The notes beneath the pieces were generated by a model. That model saw only the letters and a program-made list of their open reading frames with translations. It did not search any database and had not been told where the DNA came from. A stretch of DNA of 36,610 nt from Actinomycetota bacterium (GTDB taxonomy: Bacteria > Actinomycetota > Thermoleophilia > RBG-16-64-13), in assembly GCA_012514635.1 (NCBI GenBank), contig JAAYZX010000089.1, forward strand, positions 1 to 36,610, read 5' to 3'. Below are positions 32,799 to 36,610 of the stretch, one piece after another. Position numbers and translations under genes: made by a program. How positions within the stretch are numbered: position 1 is the first letter of the stretch; every line of letters starts with the position of its first letter.

Positions 32799-33245
32799 TT
32801 AGAAACGAGGCTTGCGCAGCAGTTCTTCGACAGCCTCTTCACTATAGCCGAGAAGCCTCCCCAGCTCGCGTGCGATCTCGATCTCCTCGGCTAGACGCTG
32901 CTCGTCGACCAAGGCGGCTGCGGCGCTCTTGCGGGCTTTGAGCGCGTGGTACGAGTTCAGAACAGACCGGCCGGTTGCCATCAGAACTATCAGTCTACCG
33001 TGCGTGAACTCTGGGTTGAAGAGCAGGGTTTCGATGATCGTATCGTCGCCCTCTGCCGCAGTTCCATACTCCTCCGCGATCAAGAGAGCGGCTCGCAACA
33101 TCTCCACGTACTCATCCGGGTCCAGCGGAGGGCTAAAGGCCAGAGGTTTGCAACCGGAGGCAACCGCCTCGGTGAAGGCGTAGATCATGCCGAGCTTGAA
33201 CGCCCGGGTGTCCAACGGTTTAAGGTAATCGGGAGGAAACGCCAT
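32799..33245 (-). CDS. Conserved-looking protein of unknown function
   Basis: 148 aa, soluble and acidic, helical. AAGGGAG lies 6 nt before ATG 33245. It begins MAFPPDYLKPLDTRAFKLGM, has a central KPLAFSPPLDPDEYVEMLRA, and ends in a charged helical LARELGRLLGYSEEAVEELL-type segment (IEIARELGRLLGYSEEA). No cysteines are placed for metal binding, and no signal peptide or membrane helix appears. I do not recognise a named domain. It is convergent with the dehydratase-like gene and divergent from msrA, so shares no operon. Confidence 0.7.
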   Translation of the reverse strand: MAFPPDYLKPLDTRAFKLGMIYAFTEAVASGCKPLAFSPPLDPDEYVEMLRAALLIAEEYGTAAEGDDTIIETLLFNPEFTHGRLIVLMATGRSVLNSYHALKARKSAAAALVDEQRLAEEIEIARELGRLLGYSEEAVEELLRKPRF

Positions 33246-33351
33246 GTCGAGCTCCCTTGTGCTTTGCTATTGGCCAACGATTACATCTATGCGGGATGCG
33301 GGCGGTTGGGCAGATCATGTACGGGACAAGCATGGCGCAGGTGGGGATGTT

Positions 33352-33380
33352 CTGACAAGCGATGTTTTGGGGTATGCTAT
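33352..33380 (+). promoter_or_regulatory. Promoter of the selenoprotein msrA gene
   Basis: CTGACA (33352-33357), 17-bp spacer, TGCTAT (33375-33380), giving a start about 20 nt before the ATG at 33408. GGAG lies 10 nt before that ATG. Confidence 0.5.
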
Positions 33381-33407
33381 TCATGACGACCTCGGAGTGA
33401 TACTGAT

Positions 33408-34205
33408 ATGCATTCTCGACATCATCTGAAGACGACGGCCGTTGTGCTGACCGCTCTGGGTCTCGGCGCCGGCCTGACGCTTCCGGTGGCAGGATGCTCC
33501 TCTGCTGCGAAGACGGCGGCGCCGATCGGGGTCCAATCGTCCGAGCACACCACGGCAACACCGAGCATTCCGCCACTCGACGCCCGTGCTCCGGCCGTGT
33601 TTGAGACGGCGACCCTTGCCCTGGGCTGATTCTGGGGTCCCGACGCCCAGTTCGGGTGTCTCGACGGCATTATCAGGACGCGTGTAGGCTACGCCGGAGG
33701 GAGTACCAAGAACCCCACCTATCACAACCTGGCGGACCACACCGAGACCGTTCAGATCGACTACGATCCCAACGTCATCGGCTATGAAGAGTTGCTCTCC
33801 CTTTTCTTTGCAGCTCATAATTGTTTCCGAACTGCATTCTCACGCCAATACAAGTCCATCATCTTTGTTCACGACGCCGAGCAGGAGCGGACCGCGCGTG
33901 CGGCCAAGGCGGCGCTGCAGGCACGCACGGGGCGCACGGTGCAGACGGATATCGTGACCGCGTGGGAGTTCTACCGCGCTGAGAATTATCATCAGAAGTA
34001 CGCGCTGCAGGGGAAGAAGGCCATCCTGGAGGAGTTCCGGCGCATGTACCCGGACTTCGGGGGCATTGTCGATTCCACGGCCGCTGCGCGCGTGAACGGG
34101 TTTCTCTACGGCTGTGGTTCCCCGGATGAGGTGAGGAGGCTGAAGGACGATCTCGGTCTCTCATCCGAGGCCGTGGACCGGCTGATCCAGGTGCTGGGCG
34201 GATAA
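33408..34205 (+). CDS. msrA: Selenocysteine-containing peptide-methionine (S)-S-oxide reductase, lipoprotein
   Basis: The frame from ATG 33408 meets TGA at 33627-33629 and continues in the same frame, without another stop, to 34205. Translated through, it gives 265 aa. TGA sits exactly at the catalytic cysteine of MsrA: TLALG-U-FWGPDAQFG, normally GCFWG, so residue 74 is selenocysteine. After it come RTRVGYAGGSTKNPTYH, EFYRAENYHQKY and the rest of an intact MsrA. A hairpin fitting a bacterial SECIS lies 12 nt after TGA. The N-terminus is a lipoprotein signal (LPVAGC, Cys30), so the enzyme should repair oxidised methionine outside the membrane. Cys84, Cys139 and Cys236 are possible resolving residues. 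Conventional gene calling would split it into a 73-aa and a 137-aa ORF. Confidence 0.92.
33642..33660 (+). promoter_or_regulatory. Candidate bacterial SECIS hairpin of msrA
   Basis: GACGCCC (33642-33648) pairs with GGGTGTC (33654-33660), one G-U, around the loop AGUUC. The loop begins 19 nt after the UGA and has G at its second position, as SelB-binding bacterial SECIS require. GTC/GAC flanks could extend the stem. It lies within the coding sequence, as usual in bacteria. Confidence 0.7.
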
Positions 34206-34207
34206 CG

Positions 34208-34247
34208 GCGGGTGGCAGGCGGCGCACACGCGCCGCCTGCCACCCGC
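34208..34247. terminator. Perfect 18-bp hairpin terminator between convergent msrA and acyl-CoA synthetase
   Basis: Arms 34208-34225 (GCGGGTGGCAGGCGGCGC) and 34230-34247 are exactly complementary with an ACAC loop. It starts 3 bp after the msrA stop and 16 bp from the convergent gene's stop, so it can serve both. No T run. Confidence 0.8.
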
Positions 34248-34262
34248 GTCGTGTGATCGGGA

Positions 34263-35861
34263 TCAGTTCTTCCGTTTGAACTCGCGCTCGAGCGCTTCCT
34301 TGGCCGGTTTCACGTAGATCTCGCGCAGTTTGGGTTTCTCGATCTTGCCTGCCGGGTTGCGCGACACGGGTGCGAACACCACCTTCTCCGGCCACTTGAA
34401 CTTGGCCAGCCCAGCTCCACCTACAAACGCTATCACTTCTTCTTCGGTCATCTTCTCGCCCGGCCTGAGTTGGATGACGGCCATCACGATCTCCACCAGT
34501 CGATGGTGCGGGTAACCCAGCACTGCGGCGTCGTCGATTTTGGGATGTTTGCGCAGGATATCTTCTATCTCCGCCGGGAAGATGTTCTCTCCGCCGCGGA
34601 TGATGAGATCTTTCTGGCGATCAGTGAAAAAGATGTAGCCCTCTTCATCGATGTAGGCAAGATCGCCGGTCTTGAGCCAGTCGTTGATGATGGTCTTGCG
34701 GGTCATACCCGGGTTGAAGGCGTATTCCTTCATTAGTCGTGGTCCGCGTATGACGAGCTCCCCCACCTGGCCGGCGGGCATGTCCTTCATGAAGTTGTCG
34801 ACTACGCGTGCCTCTGTGAAGGCTGTGGCTTTGCCGATGGAACCGGCTTTGCGCAGAATATCGTCGTCGTAGCAGTTGATCAGACCGCCTCCGCCGCCTT
34901 CAGTAATTCCGTAGATGTTGCCGAAGGCCACATTAGGGAACAGGCGCTTGGAGTCTTCCAGGAGAACATAGGGCACCGGTTGCGCCCCGATCTCGATGTG
35001 GCGCAGAGCGGTGAGATCGTAGTCGGCGAGATCGATAGCTTCGGTCTTGATGGCATTGATAACGTCCGACCACGTTGGCACGGAGTTCCATCCGCCGGTA
35101 CATCTCTCCTCGGCAAGGGAGCGCAGGTACAAGTCGGGCTGTAGTTCCATGGGCATCAGGATCTTGCCTGCCGCGATGTAACTGGGGAAGGACAGGAAGA
35201 AGGTGCCGCTGTGGTAGAAGGGGTGCGGCGCCAGGTAGGTGCTGAGGTAGCCCTCGCTGTAGGTCAGGGCATTGCCGATGCCGATCCAGAACAGAGTCCC
35301 GTGGGTGTGGCATACAGGCTTGGGGGCGCCCGTGGTGCCGGAAGTGAACATGAGCTCAGCCATGTCGCCGTCGTCCACGGGCTCCATCACCGGTGTGGAT
35401 TCGCCGTAGTTGATGATGTCCTCGTATTGGATCATGTCTGGAGGACCATCTTCACCCACCACAATGTAATGCTCGCAGTACTCCATCTCACCGCGGATGG
35501 GTTCTACGCGCGAGGCGAAAGTATCACCTAGGATAAAAACTTTGCTGCCGATGACGTCGCAGGCATATTTGATGTCGGAGGTAGCGAAGCGGAAGTTCAG
35601 CGGGCTTACGGCGGCACCGGTCTTGAGCACAGCCATGTAAGTGATGTACCACTCCAGACTGTTGGTCATGAGGTGTTGGACAAAATCGCCTTTACCGATG
35701 CCGCATACATTGCGTAGGTAGTTGGCAAGCTTATTGGTTTGCACTTCCAAATCCGTCCACGTGAGGACGCGCCGGAAGTTGCGGGACGGGTAGCTTTCTA
35801 TGAGGAATTCGCGCTCAGCGAATTTGGCGGCATTCAGAGCGCAAAAACGTGCGAAGTTCAT
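34263..35861 (-). CDS. AMP-forming acyl-CoA synthetase/ligase
   Basis: 532-aa ANL-superfamily enzyme activating a carboxylic acid with ATP to acyl-AMP, then acyl-CoA. LMFTSGTTGAPKPVCHTHG is the A3 P-loop, GNIYGITEGGG the A5 motif, YIDEEGYIFFTDRQKDLIIRGGENIFP the A7-A8 hinge (read in pieces), and NPAGKIEKPKLRE holds the A10 lysine. Its substrate could be a fatty acid or an aromatic acid such as the aryl-acetates an AOR would form; the pocket cannot be judged here. ATG 35861 has GAGGTG 7 nt upstream. It stands alone on the minus strand with its own presumptive promoter. Confidence 0.9.
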   Translation of the reverse strand: MNFARFCALNAAKFAEREFLIESYPSRNFRRVLTWTDLEVQTNKLANYLRNVCGIGKGDFVQHLMTNSLEWYITYMAVLKTGAAVSPLNFRFATSDIKYACDVIGSKVFILGDTFASRVEPIRGEMEYCEHYIVVGEDGPPDMIQYEDIINYGESTPVMEPVDDGDMAELMFTSGTTGAPKPVCHTHGTLFWIGIGNALTYSEGYLSTYLAPHPFYHSGTFFLSFPSYIAAGKILMPMELQPDLYLRSLAEERCTGGWNSVPTWSDVINAIKTEAIDLADYDLTALRHIEIGAQPVPYVLLEDSKRLFPNVAFGNIYGITEGGGGGLINCYDDDILRKAGSIGKATAFTEARVVDNFMKDMPAGQVGELVIRGPRLMKEYAFNPGMTRKTIINDWLKTGDLAYIDEEGYIFFTDRQKDLIIRGGENIFPAEIEDILRKHPKIDDAAVLGYPHHRLVEIVMAVIQLRPGEKMTEEEVIAFVGGAGLAKFKWPEKVVFAPVSRNPAGKIEKPKLREIYVKPAKEALEREFKRKN

Positions 35862-36089
35862 TCAGTTGCACCTCGTATCGCAGGACGGTCCGCCTATAAT
35901 AATCGAAGACGACGGGATGCGATGGAGACTTAGGCGAGACGAGCGGAAATCGGCAGAATCGAAGCCGAAGTTTTTGGGTCGATGTTGCCCTTCGGTTGAG
36001 TTGTATATCTGCTGGGTACAAGAACCTGATAAGTCGCGGCCGGCGGCTGCGCCGCGGCCGCCGCAATCCAACCGAGGAGGGACCCCGAA
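35862..36089. other. Divergent intergenic region with AT-rich box and GC hairpin
   Basis: A TATAATAAT box near 35896 can be read as a -10 in either direction, but no good -35 partner is present, so promoters are unassigned. CGGCGGC (about 36041) can pair with GCCGCCG (about 36057), a 7-bp GC stem just before the TusA-like ribosome site GAGGAGGG. Nothing else seen. Confidence 0.35.
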
Positions 36090-36311
36090 GTGACTGAGAT
36101 CACCGTTGACTGTCGGGGCGACATCTGCCCCGTGCCGCTGGTGGAGACGCGGAAGGCGCTACGCAAGGCGACCCCCGGCGACATAGTGGAGATATTGGGA
36201 GATCATCCCTCGTCCAAAGTAGAGATCCCCATGGCCGTGAAGGCGCTGGGCTTGGAAATACTCGAGATCGGTCAAGAGGGCGACGAGTGGAAGATAAGGA
36301 TCAAACGATGA
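36090..36311 (+). CDS. TusA/YedF-family sulfur-carrier protein
   Basis: 73 aa, the usual size. VDCRGDICPVPLVETRKAL contains the CPxP motif whose cysteine (in DICPVP) carries persulfide; the rest follows the two-layer alpha/beta fold (GDIVEILGDHPSSKVEIPMAV). TusA-type proteins pass sulfur to tRNA thiolation, molybdenum cofactor or sulfur oxidation/reduction enzymes; YedF relatives occur with selenium metabolism. GTG 36090 has GAGGAGGG 8 nt upstream. The next gene overlaps as ATGA, so the two are coupled. Molybdenum hydroxylases need a sulfurated Mo centre, one possible reason for the pairing, though distance makes this only a suggestion. Confidence 0.87.
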   Translation: MTEITVDCRGDICPVPLVETRKALRKATPGDIVEILGDHPSSKVEIPMAVKALGLEILEIGQEGDEWKIRIKR

Positions 36312-36610
36312 GCGGCGCAGACGAAGGTCCGGCCCCCGTCACTTCCTCCACATCCATCACCCCCGAAGAACTGGCGGCGCGAGACGCTTCGGTGGCGCCG
36401 CAGGCCGCGGCGGCGCCCGTGACATCCGGAGCGTCCCCGCCGCCGCCCCCCGCTTCGATGCCCGCCGCCGGCGCCGAACCCGCTCCGATCGCGCCCATCA
36501 TGCCCCAGAAGGCCACCATCATCGTCCACAGTGGCGACTTCGACAAAATCTACAGCGCCTTCATCATCGGGAGCGGAGCGCTGGCCATGGGCATGGAGTG
36601 CACGCTGTTC
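36308..36610 (+). CDS. DsrE-like protein with Pro/Ala-rich N-terminal extension (partial, runs off the window)
   Basis: ATG 36308 overlaps the TusA-like stop. The first 75 or so residues are low-complexity Ala/Pro/Thr-rich; then KATIIVHSGDFDKIYSAFIIGSGALAMGMECTLF begins (in pieces), which resembles the opening of DsrE/DsrF/DrsH-like (DsrE2-type) proteins, usually SGDLDK...AF.IA.GA.AMG. These commonly pair with TusA for sulfur relay. The gene continues beyond 36610; catalytic cysteines would lie there. Codon use is very GC-rich in the extension. Confidence 0.75.
   Translation, partial: MSGADEGPAPVTSSTSITPEELAARDASVAPQAAAAPVTSGASPPPPPASMPAAGAEPAPIAPIMPQKATIIVHSGDFDKIYSAFIIGSGALAMGMECTLF

Noticed and set aside
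32712-32894. Small plus-strand ORF of about 60 aa after the dehydratase-like gene
   Set aside because: It has a TTG start with no ribosome site and its second half is antisense to the 148-aa gene.
33408-33629. A complete 73-aa lipoprotein ending at the TGA, with a separate 137-aa MsrA fragment starting at 33792
   Set aside because: The two share one frame with only the TGA between them, the TGA falls on the MsrA catalytic residue, and motif FWG follows at once; read-through as selenocysteine explains it better than a pseudogene.
1-36610. CRISPR arrays, tRNA or rRNA genes
   Set aside because: I saw no regularly spaced repeats with unique spacers, no cloverleaf with TTCGA-type loop and CCA end, and no rRNA core sequence.

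Overview
This is a GC-rich bacterial chromosome segment dominated by oxygen-sensitive catabolic enzymes: a four-part 2-oxoacid:ferredoxin oxidoreductase, a tungsten-type aldehyde:ferredoxin oxidoreductase (AOR), two molybdenum hydroxylases and a tryptophanase-like lyase. With a methionine sulfoxide reductase whose catalytic codon is UGA, this points to an anaerobic, amino-acid- or heterocycle-using bacterium that makes selenocysteine. GC-rich codon use, many GTG/TTG starts and strong GGAGG-type ribosome sites would suit a deep-branching anaerobic actinobacterium or a relative, but the window alone does not fix the taxon.

Layout. 1-126 looks like one end of an IS21-family insertion sequence, abutting a truncated membrane-protein gene (127-348). 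A minus-strand operon (6291 to 446) encodes a hydantoinase-like amidohydrolase and PorG, a GltD-ferredoxin fusion, PorA and PorB. Overlapping divergent promoters at 6441-6500 separate it from a plus-strand gene fusing a helix-turn-helix domain to an anthranilate phosphoribosyltransferase-like (TrpD) domain. A minus-strand kynureninase-like PLP enzyme, a plus-strand threonine aldolase and a GntR/FadR regulator follow. From 11.7 to 23.3 kb is a Mo/W island: hydroxylase 1 (FAD subunit plus a fused 2Fe-2S/Mo subunit) behind a promoter with a FadR-like palindrome; an Fpg-like protein lacking the catalytic proline; an AOR fused to a four-cluster ferredoxin domain; and a three-gene hydroxylase 2. From 23.6 to 28.6 kb is a branched-chain-type ABC importer in which permease LivM and both ATPases LivG and LivF are one polypeptide. 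Then come a tryptophanase-like lyase, an aldo-keto reductase, a threonine-dehydratase-like PLP enzyme, an unrecognised protein (minus), the selenoprotein MsrA (plus), an acyl-CoA synthetase (minus), and a TusA-like/DsrE-like sulfur-carrier pair that runs off the window.

How it could fit together (inference). The importer brings in an amino acid or aromatic compound. Tryptophanase, threonine aldolase and the dehydratase-like enzyme would release pyruvate, acetaldehyde or 2-oxobutyrate. The oxidoreductases convert oxoacids to acyl-CoA and aldehydes to acids while reducing ferredoxin. The Mo hydroxylases and the hydantoinase would open the ring part of the substrate. The FadR-like regulator probably controls hydroxylase 1. 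Substrates of both hydroxylases and of the importer cannot be read from sequence.
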